A stretch of DNA of 64,000 nucleotides from Actinobacteria bacterium OV320 (GTDB taxonomy: Bacteria; Actinomycetota; Actinomycetes; Streptomycetales; Streptomycetaceae): positions 1 to 64,000 of the forward strand of contig LJCX01000027.1 in NCBI GenBank assembly GCA_001298545.1, given 5' to 3'. Of this stretch, positions 1 through 7,527 are shown in pieces (position 1 is the stretch's first letter; each line of letters begins with the position of its first letter). The position numbers and the translations under genes are program-made. Under the pieces are notes generated by a model that saw only the letters and a program-made list of their open reading frames with translations, made no database searches and was not told the origin of the DNA.

Positions 1-2
1 CA

Positions 3-1136
3 CTGCGGCCGCCGACCGCCCGGGGGGCGGTCTCCCGGCGCCGGCGGGTGTGCGGCGGGGGGCGGGCCGGCGCCGGCCGCGCCCGCCGCTGCCTGCCGCT
101 CGCCGGGGCCGCGCTCGGCGCGGCGCTCGCCACGAAGATGAGCACGCTGCCCGCGGTCCCCGTGCTGGCGGCTCTGGCGGCGCTGTCGGTGTGCGCCAGG
201 CGGCCCCGCGACGCCCGGCGGGCGCTGGCGGCGGCGGGTGTGGTGACGGTGACCGCCGTCGCCGTCGTCTGGGCCACCTATCTGGTGGTCGATCCGCGGC
301 TGCGCTGGGAGCCCGGGGCGACCCATGTGCCCGTCGTGCGCGGCCTGCACGGGCAACTGGTCCGGATGCTGCCCTTTCCCGAGGCGTACTGGGACGGCAT
401 GCGGATCCAGTTCGGCCTGGAGAACCGGTCGTGGGAGGGCTTCCTGTTCGGGCACCGGTACTCCGGCGCCCGCTGGTACTACCTGCCGGTCGCCCTGGTC
501 GTGAAGACACCGCTCGGCATGCTCGCCCTGTGGACGGCCGGGGCGGTCGCGATGGCCGGGATGCGACGGCTGCGGCCCGCGGCGCCGTACGTGCTGGTCC
601 CGGCCGCCGTGCTGCTGGCCTCGGCCATGACCGGGGCCCGGGACCTGGGCACCCGGTACGCCGTCTTCCTGCCGATGTTCCTCGCGGTGGCCGCGGGGTG
701 TGTCCTGACGGTGCGCCGGCGGTGGGCGCCCGTGGTGGTGGGGGCGCTGACGGTGTTCGTCGCCGTCAGCTCGCTGCGGACGTACCCCTGCTACCTGCCG
801 TACTCCAACGAGGCGTTCGGCGGGCCGGCCAGGACGCATCTGCGGCTGCACGACTCCAACGTGGACTGGGGCCAGGACCTCGGACGGCTGGCGGACCGGC
901 TGCACACCCGCTACCGGGGGGAGCGGGTGTGGCTCGTGTACAAGGGCAGCGGGGTGCCCGCCTACTACGGCATCGAGGCCTCCGACCCGAGGCGGGTGCC
1001 GCCGGGGCAGGTGCACGGGCTGCTGGTCGTGTCGGACTCCGCGGTCGCCGAGGCCAGGGACGGGCTGGCCGTGCTGCTGCGCTCCAGCCGGCCGGTCGAC
1101 GAGGTCGGCGACTCGATCACGCTGTACCGGCGGTAA
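3..1136 (+). CDS. Polytopic glycosyltransferase, GT39/ArnT-like, C-terminal part (5' end outside window)
   Basis: The frame is open from the window edge, so the N-terminus lies upstream. The visible part has several hydrophobic segments separated by Arg-rich loops, then a soluble C-terminal domain with the motifs DSNVDWGQDLGRLADRL and YKGSGVPAYYGI. These are typical of actinobacterial phospholipid-carrier-dependent glycosyltransferases (family 39). Such proteins use polyprenyl-phosphate sugars to modify substrates outside the membrane. The catalytic first loop would lie in the missing part, so donor and acceptor cannot be judged. The stop is TAA at 1134-1136. A small GGGCG/CGCCC hairpin follows and may end transcription before the rpiR-type gene. 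Confidence 0.75.
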   Translation: MRPPTARGAVSRRRRVCGGGRAGAGRARRCLPLAGAALGAALATKMSTLPAVPVLAALAALSVCARRPRDARRALAAAGVVTVTAVAVVWATYLVVDPRLRWEPGATHVPVVRGLHGQLVRMLPFPEAYWDGMRIQFGLENRSWEGFLFGHRYSGARWYYLPVALVVKTPLGMLALWTAGAVAMAGMRRLRPAAPYVLVPAAVLLASAMTGARDLGTRYAVFLPMFLAVAAGCVLTVRRRWAPVVVGALTVFVAVSSLRTYPCYLPYSNEAFGGPARTHLRLHDSNVDWGQDLGRLADRLHTRYRGERVWLVYKGSGVPAYYGIEASDPRRVPPGQVHGLLVVSDSAVAEARDGLAVLLRSSRPVDEVGDSITLYRR

Positions 1137-1198
1137 TCCACGATCACCGGGTGTGCGAGGGGCGTCTTCGCCCACCCTGTCGGGCGCTGTGGCTGAAG

Positions 1199-1234
1199 TA
1201 TGTTGAGCCCGTGGAAGACAAAGGAGGCGCACCG
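1199..1234 (+). promoter_or_regulatory. -10 box and ribosome binding site of the RpiR-type gene
   Basis: TATGTT at 1199-1204 fits a -10 element whose transcript would begin near 1211. A strong AAGGAGG lies at 1221-1227, seven bases before GTG 1235, and this decides the start. An in-frame GTG at 1211 sits at a leaderless position, but then the ribosome site would lie inside the coding region. Confidence 0.5.
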
Positions 1235-2158
1235 GTGCCATCGCCGCAACAGGCACGCGCACAGGCATCCGCGATCACCTCGGGCAGAACCGGTCCGGAG
1301 ACGGAGGTGTCCCCGACCTCCCGGCTCAGGGCGCTCTTCGACGGACCCCATCTTTCCCCGGGGCAACGGCGCATCGCCCAGTATCTGATCGAGCACATCA
1401 CCGAGGCGGCGTTCCTGTCGATCACCGACCTCGCGGACCGCGTCGGGGTCAGCCAGCCCTCGGTGACCCGGTTCGCCGCGGCGGTCGGCTTCAGCGGGTA
1501 TCCCGCGCTGCGGGAGAGGCTCCAGTCGATCGCGCTGGGCGCCCTGGCCGGGGGTCCGGCGGCGGCCGAGGTGAACCGGAGCAACGAGCTTCAGGCGGCG
1601 GTCGAGGCGGAGATCGAGAACCTGGAGAACCTGCGGCGCGACTTCGCCGACCCGGACCGGGTCATCGACGTGGGCCGCAAGCTGTCGCAGTCGACGCCGC
1701 TGACCGTCCTCGGGCTGCGGATCTCCGTCTCGCTCGCCGAGTACTTCGCCTACGCCGCCCGCCGGGTCCACCCGGACGTGCGGCTGGTGACCCGGGGCGG
1801 CAGCGTCGCCTACGACGCGCTCCTGCAGTCCCGGGAGGCGGGCGGGACCTGGGTGCTGGCGTTCTCGATGCCGAGGCACGCGCAGGAGACGCTGACCGCC
1901 GTACGGGTCGCGCGCAGCGCCGGTCTCAAGGTCGCGCTGATCACCGACCTGGCGCTGGGGCCGGTGGCCGACGAGGCCGACGCCACCTTCGCCACCGGCA
2001 CCGGCTCCCGTCTGGTCTTCGACTCCTACGCCGCTCCCGGCGTGATGGCCGCGGCGCTGCTCCAGGCCATGACGGACGCGGGACCCGAACGCACCCAGGC
2101 GCGGCTCGAGGAGTACGAGCAGATCGCCGAGCAGCACCAGTTCTTCCTGCGTGAGTGA
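1235..2158 (+). CDS. MurR/RpiR family transcriptional regulator
   Basis: 307 residues from GTG 1235. The N-terminal half is a helix-turn-helix domain of the RpiR type (LSPGQRRIAQYLIEH, then ITDLADRVGVSQPSVTRFAAAVGFSGYPALRERL). The C-terminal half is a SIS sugar-phosphate binding domain (TPLTVLGLRISVSLAEYFAYA, VLAFSMPRHAQETLTAVR, VALITDL). In this family SIS ligands such as sugar phosphates control DNA binding at carbohydrate or cell-wall recycling genes. No obvious target operon lies beside it: upstream is a membrane glycosyltransferase and downstream an unknown small protein, so its regulon is not inferable here. Confidence 0.88.
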   Translation: MPSPQQARAQASAITSGRTGPETEVSPTSRLRALFDGPHLSPGQRRIAQYLIEHITEAAFLSITDLADRVGVSQPSVTRFAAAVGFSGYPALRERLQSIALGALAGGPAAAEVNRSNELQAAVEAEIENLENLRRDFADPDRVIDVGRKLSQSTPLTVLGLRISVSLAEYFAYAARRVHPDVRLVTRGGSVAYDALLQSREAGGTWVLAFSMPRHAQETLTAVRVARSAGLKVALITDLALGPVADEADATFATGTGSRLVFDSYAAPGVMAAALLQAMTDAGPERTQARLEEYEQIAEQHQFFLRE

Positions 2159-2225
2159 CCGGCCTCCCGAAGGCCACCCCCCTCCCCCGGCAATACACAG
2201 AGGGATCATTGCGGGCATTTCGCGC

Positions 2226-2276
2226 ATGAATGTTTTCATACGTCTTGCAAAGCAGTCGGCATATATAAATACTGCT
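2226..2276. promoter_or_regulatory. AT-rich island with two perfect inverted repeats
   Basis: The 309-base gap between 2158 and 2468 holds an unusually AT-rich stretch. ATGAA-TGTT-TTCAT (2226-2239) is a perfect inverted repeat. AGCAGT (2251-2256) and ACTGCT (2271-2276) form a second one around CATATATAAAT, which resembles a -10 region. This is probably the promoter and operator region of the gene at 2468. The regulator is unknown. Nothing else was seen in the gap. Confidence 0.4.
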
Positions 2277-2467
2277 CACGGCCGCATCCGCCCGCCAAGG
2301 GCTCATGTACGGGCACCCGAAGCCGCCGTCCCCTACCCGCGTCGGCGCCCAGGGTGTTCGGGGCATCGCTTGCGCGAGCGCCCGTGGTGGCCCCGGTCTT
2401 CCCCTGGGCCGGGGCCACCCCGAACCGTCGGACCACCGTCACGACGCCAACACCGGAAGCGATGATC

Positions 2468-2842
2468 ATGACCCTGACGACGACGCGCATCAGCTCGGAC
2501 TGGCCGTGCCAGGTCAAGACTCCCGGCAGCTACGACTGGGAGCGCTCGGCGGCCAAGTGGCTGCGCGAGCTGGTGCCCGCGCGCTACGCGAGCTACCCGG
2601 CGCTGCTGCGCCACCCGGTACTGCTCGCCCGTCATGCGCAGATCCAGGTCCAGAACGAGGTCCGGGTGGCCCGCACCGCTCTGCAGACCGCCCGCGCCGA
2701 CCTGCCCCGGCTCGGCCTGCCCGAGTCCGTCATCGAGCACACGATCAAGATGTACGCGGCCGAGGTCATGCAGTTGCAGCACATCGCCCGCAGCGTCCGA
2801 GCGGTCACCCAGGCCCTGGTCGAGCAGACCTCCGGGCGCTGA
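2468..2842 (+). CDS. Conserved small protein of unknown function
   Basis: 124 residues from ATG 2468, preceded at eight bases by GGAAG; an ATG two codons upstream (2462) is possible. The protein begins MTLTTTRISSDWPCQVKTPG. It is mostly helical, with an Arg-rich middle (LLRHPVLLARHAQIQVQNEV) and a C-terminal helix (HTIKMYAAEVMQLQHIARS). There is no signal peptide or membrane segment, and I recognise no family. Codon use is typical Streptomyces GC3, so it is very likely a real gene. It lies about 100 bases before the phosphatase gene on the same strand and may be co-expressed with it. Confidence 0.7.
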   Translation: MTLTTTRISSDWPCQVKTPGSYDWERSAAKWLRELVPARYASYPALLRHPVLLARHAQIQVQNEVRVARTALQTARADLPRLGLPESVIEHTIKMYAAEVMQLQHIARSVRAVTQALVEQTSGR

Positions 2843-2942
2843 CCGGGAAGATCCGTTCGGCTCCCCGGACGGGCATCACGCCTGGCGGGAGCGTTGCCGC
2901 AAGACCCCGATCGAAGTCACCCCGATGTGCCATGCTCGTGGC

Positions 2943-5324
2943 GTGACGAGCGAACCCGCCCTGCCCGCACAGTCCGGCGACGTGCCCGATGTGGCGGCAC
3001 TGACCCGGGTCGTGGCGCGCCAGCGCGCGGAGCTGGACCGGCTGCAGGATCTGGCGGCCACCGCGGCCGTGCTGGAACGCGCCAAGGGCGCGGTGATGGC
3101 GCGGCTCGGCTGCTCGCCGGACGCCGCGCAGGAGGAGCTTCAGCAGCGGGCCAAGGACAGGGAGCGGACCCTGCTCGAGGAGTGCTGGATCAGCCTCGGC
3201 GCGCTCTCCGCCCAGCAGCACGGCGCCGCCGAGCCTGCTCCGGCCGAGCCCCCCGCGGTGAAAACCACGCAGGGGCCCGCCCCCGACGAGATCGACGCCG
3301 CGGCCCTCGGCCGCCTGAGCCGGGCCCTCGTCCGTGTCGGCACGCCGCACGATCTCGCCCGGTGTCTGCTGGACCGGCTCGCCGTGGACGTGGGCGCCGG
3401 TGCCGTGATGATCTTCGCTCGGCGGCCGGGCGGCGGACTGGAGCTCACCGGGCACGCCGGCATCGACAGGACGCTGGCCGAACAGTGGAGCCGGGTGCCG
3501 CCGGTCGGCGGGATCGCCGCGCTGGACGCCCTCACCGCCGGGCAGGCCCGCTGGCTGGAGAACCTCCGGGAGGACGGCGAGCGGTACCGGCTGATCGGGA
3601 ACCCGCCCGAGCGGTGGCCGTCCCGGGCCTGGCTGCCGGTGACGACCGGCGGGTCGGCCGACGTCGTGCTCGGGATCCTGCGCCACCGCGAGGGCGCCTT
3701 CCCTCCCCCGGTGCGCGAACACCTGCTGGCCGTCGCCCGGTTGTGCGCCGGTCCGCTGCGCACGTTCGGCACCCGGCCGGACCCCGCCGCCGGCGAGGCC
3801 GCGGACGCCGTGCAGACGGTGCTCGACCGGCTGCCCGTCGCGGCCGTGCTCCTCGCCCCGCTGCGCTCCGCCTCGGGGGACGTCGAGGACTTCCGCATCG
3901 ATGCCGCGACCAGCGTGACGTCCGACGCGGTGGGCCGCAGCGGGCGCGAGCTGGTCGGCCTGCGCTTCCTGGAGTGCTGGCCGGAGGTCGCCCGGGATCC
4001 GCTGTGGGAGGGATGCCTCCAGGTGCTGGCCGACGAACGGCCGTACGAGAGCGAGCCGTTCGCCCGGCAGCAGATGGTGTCCGGGGTCAGCGAGCTGGCC
4101 ACCTACTCGGCGCGGGTGAGGGGGTTGGGCGACGGGCTGGTCGTCAGCTGGGTCCGGCACGATCCCTCCGACCGGCAGGAGCAGCGGCTGGCGGACGTGC
4201 AGCGGCTGGGCAACCTCGGCTGGGTCACCTGGAACCTGGACACGGGCGAGGGGAACTGGTCCTCCCAGGTCTTCAGCATCTTCGAGCGCGACGCCGCACT
4301 GGGGGTCGTCCCGCTCTCCGGGCTGCCGCGCCTCGCCTCCCCCGAGGACCTGCCGACGCTCGCCCGCGCCGTCGGCGAGCTGGTGCGGCACGGGCGGCCG
4401 TGCGACGTGCCGTTCCGGATCACCACCCGGGCCGGCGTCCGGCATCTGCGAGTGGTCGCCGAGGCCGTCTCGGACGCCCACGGCACGCCCGTCGAGGTGC
4501 ACGGCTTCGTGCAGGACCTCACCGCGCAGCGCAGCGCCGAACTCGCCCTCGTCGCGAGCGAGCGGGCCATGCTCACCCAGCACGGCGTGCTCGAGGCCGA
4601 GCGCCTGGTGGCCGCCCGGCTGCAGGACGCGCTGCTGCCCCTGCCCAAGGAGCCCGTCCGGCTGGCGGGGCTGCGCGTCGACATCGCGTACCTGCCCGCG
4701 CAGTCGGGCCTCAGCGTCGGTGGCGACTGGTTCAGCGCCATCGAACTGCCCGACGGCGATGCCCTGTTCGTGGTGGGTGACGTGGCCGGGCACGGCATGG
4801 GCGCCGTCGCCTCGATGGCCCTGCTGCGGTTCACCGCCAAGGGCATGGTCATCACGGGTTCGACGCTGACCGGGGCCCTCAGCCGCCTCAACGCCCTGCT
4901 GCTGCACTCCCGCGACCCGCACGGCTCGGCCACCATGGTGTTGGCCCGCTACAGCCCGCGCGAACGGCGGCTGGAGTGGGCGCAGGCCGGCCACCCGCCG
5001 CCGTTGCTGGTGCGCGCCGGTGAGGCGCACTACCTCGAGCGTCCCTACGGGATGCTGCTCGGCGCGACCGACGCGCCGCTCTACGAGGCGGCGGAGGTCC
5101 GTCTGGAGCCCGGCGACCAGATCCTGCTCTACACCGACGGTCTGGTGGAGCGGCCCGCGGAGAGCATCGACCGCGGCCTGGAGCGACTGGCCGGGGCCGC
5201 CGTACCCCGGACCGGCGCCGCGCCCACCTCGTTGGACCAGTTGCTCGGCGCGACCCTGGAACCCGAGGGACGGGACGACGTGTGCGTGCTCGACATCCGG
5301 GTGCCGGCAGACGCCGAACGGTAG
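2943..5324 (+). CDS. ANTAR-GAF-PAS-PAS-SpoIIE phosphatase
   Basis: 793 residues from GTG 2943 (ATG 2925, six codons earlier, is an alternative). In order: an ANTAR-like helical region (about 27-85, with AAVLERAKGAVMARLGCSPD), GAF (about 120-285), two PAS-like domains (about 285-405 and 420-530, the second ending GFVQDLTAQR), and a PP2C/SpoIIE phosphatase domain (about 565-790) with the metal-binding motifs VGGDWFSA, VGDVAGHGMGA, AGHPPP, YTDGLVE and GRDDVCV. Such proteins dephosphorylate anti-sigma-factor antagonists in partner-switching pathways. ANTAR normally binds RNA, so its place at the N-terminus of a phosphatase is uncommon. No kinase domain and no anti-sigma gene are seen next to it. 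Confidence 0.88.
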   Translation: MTSEPALPAQSGDVPDVAALTRVVARQRAELDRLQDLAATAAVLERAKGAVMARLGCSPDAAQEELQQRAKDRERTLLEECWISLGALSAQQHGAAEPAPAEPPAVKTTQGPAPDEIDAAALGRLSRALVRVGTPHDLARCLLDRLAVDVGAGAVMIFARRPGGGLELTGHAGIDRTLAEQWSRVPPVGGIAALDALTAGQARWLENLREDGERYRLIGNPPERWPSRAWLPVTTGGSADVVLGILRHREGAFPPPVREHLLAVARLCAGPLRTFGTRPDPAAGEAADAVQTVLDRLPVAAVLLAPLRSASGDVEDFRIDAATSVTSDAVGRSGRELVGLRFLECWPEVARDPLWEGCLQVLADERPYESEPFARQQMVSGVSELATYSARVRGLGDGLVVSWVRHDPSDRQEQRLADVQRLGNLGWVTWNLDTGEGNWSSQVFSIFERDAALGVVPLSGLPRLASPEDLPTLARAVGELVRHGRPCDVPFRITTRAGVRHLRVVAEAVSDAHGTPVEVHGFVQDLTAQRSAELALVASERAMLTQHGVLEAERLVAARLQDALLPLPKEPVRLAGLRVDIAYLPAQSGLSVGGDWFSAIELPDGDALFVVGDVAGHGMGAVASMALLRFTAKGMVITGSTLTGALSRLNALLLHSRDPHGSATMVLARYSPRERRLEWAQAGHPPPLLVRAGEAHYLERPYGMLLGATDAPLYEAAEVRLEPGDQILLYTDGLVERPAESIDRGLERLAGAAVPRTGAAPTSLDQLLGATLEPEGRDDVCVLDIRVPADAER

Positions 5325-5330
5325 GACCGC

Positions 5331-5429
5331 TCAGTCGTCGCGGTGCCGCCAGTACCACAGCGCCCCGACAACGACGGCCAGCAGGAACACGACGGGCAGC
5401 ACCAGACCCGGGATGCGGGACACGCTCAT
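5331..5429 (-). CDS. 32-residue single-pass membrane peptide
   Basis: ATG 5429 to TGA 5331 encodes 32 residues. A short polar start (MSVSRIPG) is followed by one strongly hydrophobic helix (LVLPVVFLLAVVVGALWYW) and the charged tail RHRDD. Codon choice has high GC3. It lies downstream of, and on the same strand as, the peptidoglycan-binding gene, and its stop is six bases from the stop of the convergent phosphatase gene. No strong ribosome site is visible. The family is unknown; it could be a small membrane regulator. Confidence 0.5.
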   Translation of the reverse strand: MSVSRIPGLVLPVVFLLAVVVGALWYWRHRDD

Positions 5430-5541
5430 GCGGACGGCTTTCGGCTCGGCGGGCCGGGGTGCCGAACGCGCGCCGACCCGCCGTCCATGGTGACACGCGG
5501 CACCCGGCCCGGCCGTGGCCTGCGCCCGAGGCTTTACTCGG

Positions 5542-6150
5542 TCATCCGCCGGCCGAGGCGGTACGGGACTCCAGATCGCGGCGGGTGTCGTCGCCGTAGA
5601 CGCCGCTCTCGTCGCCGCGGATGCCGTACCAGAGCTGGAACCGCGCCACGGCCTCGGTGAGAACGGTGCCGTAACGGCCGTCGGTGGGGCCGTCGGCGTA
5701 CACGTCCGGGATGCGCAGCTGGCGCTGCTGGAGGTCGGTCACCTCCGCGCCGCTGTCCCCCTCCCGCAGGGTGCCGGCTCCGTCCGGGTCGGCGGACTCG
5801 GCAGCGGTGGCGGCCGGGGAGGGCGTGGCCGCGGTCGGCGGAGGTGTCTGCGCGGCGGCCTCGCCGCCCCGGCCCGGCAGCAGCAGCGCGCAGGCGAAGC
5901 CGACGAGGGCCGCCGCGCACACGCCCACCGTGATGGCGCCGCGTCGCACACCCGCGCCGGACCCGGTGCGGGCGCGGGCCCGCGCACTCTCCGCCGCCGG
6001 CGCGGCCCGCGATCCGCTCCGCTCCCGCGCCGCACCTCTGCGGCCGCCGGGGCCGTCGCCGCCGGGCAGGGGCCGGGGGCCGCCGTGCTCACTCGCCCAG
6101 TCCCGGCCGCCGCGCGGCGTCGGCGTGGTCGTCCCCGTGGACGTGGCCAT
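5542..6150 (-). CDS. Membrane-anchored peptidoglycan-binding protein (main part, probably 5'-frameshifted)
   Basis: Up to 202 residues from the ATG at 6150. A charged Pro/Gly/Arg-rich cytoplasmic part (1-70) is followed by one membrane helix (about 71-92, ITVGVCAAALVGFACALLL), a Thr/Pro/Ala linker (95-125) and a C-terminal peptidoglycan-binding domain (LREGDSGAEVTDLQQRQLR ... DGRYGTVLTEAVARFQ). Streptomyces proteins of this build usually have a longer cytoplasmic N-terminus. That piece is found one frame away at 6457-6089. The most likely reading is one gene broken by an indel in the G/C runs at 6185-6224. Confidence 0.65.
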   Translation of the reverse strand: MATSTGTTTPTPRGGRDWASEHGGPRPLPGGDGPGGRRGAARERSGSRAAPAAESARARARTGSGAGVRRGAITVGVCAAALVGFACALLLPGRGGEAAAQTPPPTAATPSPAATAAESADPDGAGTLREGDSGAEVTDLQQRQLRIPDVYADGPTDGRYGTVLTEAVARFQLWYGIRGDESGVYGDDTRRDLESRTASAGG

Positions 6151-6457
6151 GGCCGTCGTCGCCGTGCGGAGGTGGTCCCGTGGCGGGGGGGCCCCCCTCC
6201 CCCCCCCGTCCCCCGCCCCCCCCCGCCGCCGCGGGGTGGGCTCGTTGGGGGCCGGGGCCTGGGTCGGTGTGGGCCTCTTCGTCCCCGGCCGCCTCGGGCC
6301 GCAGCGGTATGGCCTCGTAGGCGTCCGGGTCCTGGGTCAGTTCGGCCATCTCGCGGAACAGCTCCGCGAGGGCGTCGGTGTTGCGCGGTCGCAGGACCCG
6401 GATGGGTTCCAGGACCGGGCGTTCGTGCGGCTTTCCGGGTTCGTCCGGTGTCGGCAC
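6089..6457 (-). CDS. N-terminal piece of the peptidoglycan-binding protein, other frame
   Basis: Starts at ATG 6457 and reads LRPRNTDALAELFREMAELT and AYEAIPLRPEA before entering Gly/Pro-rich sequence made by the homopolymer tract. After the tract this frame ends in His/Asp-rich residues that look like an out-of-frame reading of the next piece, with which it overlaps by 62 bases. The N-terminal 60 residues resemble the cytoplasmic start of actinobacterial membrane-anchored peptidoglycan-binding proteins. I therefore regard it as the 5' part of the same gene, though a separate 122-residue protein cannot be excluded. It starts 57 bases after the ATP-grasp stop, so the two are probably co-transcribed. 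Confidence 0.5.
   Translation of the reverse strand: MPTPDEPGKPHERPVLEPIRVLRPRNTDALAELFREMAELTQDPDAYEAIPLRPEAAGDEEAHTDPGPGPQRAHPAAAGGGGGRGGEGGPPATGPPPHGDDGHGHVHGDDHADAARRPGLGE
6185..6224. repeat. Homopolymer tract G7-C6-T-C9-GT-C5-G-C9
   Basis: Consecutive runs of G (6185-6191), C (6192-6197), C (6199-6207), C (6210-6214) and C (6216-6224) lie at the point where the two reading frames of the peptidoglycan-binding protein must be joined. Such runs slip easily in replication and are also a classic place for assembly errors. Confidence 0.85.
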
Positions 6458-6514
6458 GCTCGTCTCCCTCCCGTGGGTCCCCCAGGAGAGATACGGGCGG
6501 ACGGGCGGACGGGT

Positions 6515-7342
6515 TCAGCCCGCGAGGAAACGGTGCAGGGAACGCTTCGTCGCGGCGACGAAGGAGTCCTGTCCGGCCTCGTCCAGGGCGTCGAGGGAGA
6601 GGTACGGGTTCAGGTCCTCCAGCTCGACCAGCAGCAGTTCGCCGTCCGGGGCGCGGCAGGCGTCGACGCGCTGGATGCCGTGCGCGAGGCCGTTCCAGTC
6701 GATGAAGCGCCGGGCGAACTCCAGGTCCCGCACGGTGGGCCGGTAGGGCTCCAGCTGCCAGCGGCGGTCGGGACGGGGTGCGTACAGGGCGTACTGGAAG
6801 TCGTGGTCGATGTAGGTGAAGGACACCTCGTAGGCGAAGTCGACGCACGGCTGGACCAGCACCGAGCCGTCGGCCAGGGCGGGGAGCGCGTCGGGCGGGA
6901 GGATCCGCAGGCCTATGGAGTCGGCGCCGAGCTTGGGCTTGACGACGTACCGCTCGGCCTCGGGCAGCAGGTGCAGGTCCTCGGAACGGTCGACGGTGTG
7001 GATGACGGGGTGGCCCGCGGCGCTCAGATCGAGGAGGTACTGCTTGCCGGCCATGTCGGCGCGGCCGGTGAGCGGGTTGTAGACGCGCACGCCGTCCTGG
7101 AGCGCGCGCTCCCGGAAGGCTTCGTACTCCTTCCGATAGCCCAGGACCGGGCCGCTGTTGCGGACGACGACGCCGTCGAAGGACTGCATCAGTGCGGCCG
7201 CGTCCAGCGGGTGGCACAGCGCCAGGTCGAACTCCGCGCGCAGCCGGGAGGTGAGGAAGACGTCCTCGTCGCAGTACCGGCGCCCGCGTGCCTGGTAGGC
7301 CAGGTCCGTGACGTAGAGGAGACGGGGGCGGGCGGCGGACAT
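6515..7342 (-). CDS. ATP-grasp family protein
   Basis: 275 residues from ATG 7342. The sequence has the layout of a small ATP-grasp enzyme: an N-terminal alpha/beta part (RLLYVTDLAYQARG), a central lysine strand (AERYVVKPKLGADSIGLRI), and a C-terminal metal-binding part (LLLVELEDLNPYLSLDAL) where Glu/Asp/Asn would hold Mg-ATP. These enzymes join a carboxylate to an amine or thiol through an acyl phosphate. The substrate cannot be told. It is divergent from folD and upstream of the membrane-anchored peptidoglycan-binding protein, which suggests, but does not prove, a role in cell-envelope or peptide modification. Confidence 0.75.
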   Translation of the reverse strand: MSAARPRLLYVTDLAYQARGRRYCDEDVFLTSRLRAEFDLALCHPLDAAALMQSFDGVVVRNSGPVLGYRKEYEAFRERALQDGVRVYNPLTGRADMAGKQYLLDLSAAGHPVIHTVDRSEDLHLLPEAERYVVKPKLGADSIGLRILPPDALPALADGSVLVQPCVDFAYEVSFTYIDHDFQYALYAPRPDRRWQLEPYRPTVRDLEFARRFIDWNGLAHGIQRVDACRAPDGELLLVELEDLNPYLSLDALDEAGQDSFVAATKRSLHRFLAG

Positions 7343-7527
7343 GCGGTCTCCTGGTGACGGTCGAACGGTGCGGAAAGGTTACGTCAGACGGCGTGCGGGC
7401 GGTCCGGGGCGGGACCGCCGTGGCCGGGGGGACGGCCGCGGCCCCCGGGACTCGCGAGGGGCGGTGGGCGCGCGGGTCGTACGATGACAGGACCGTCGTT
7501 TTTCTCCCGAAGGGCTCGTCGACTCCC

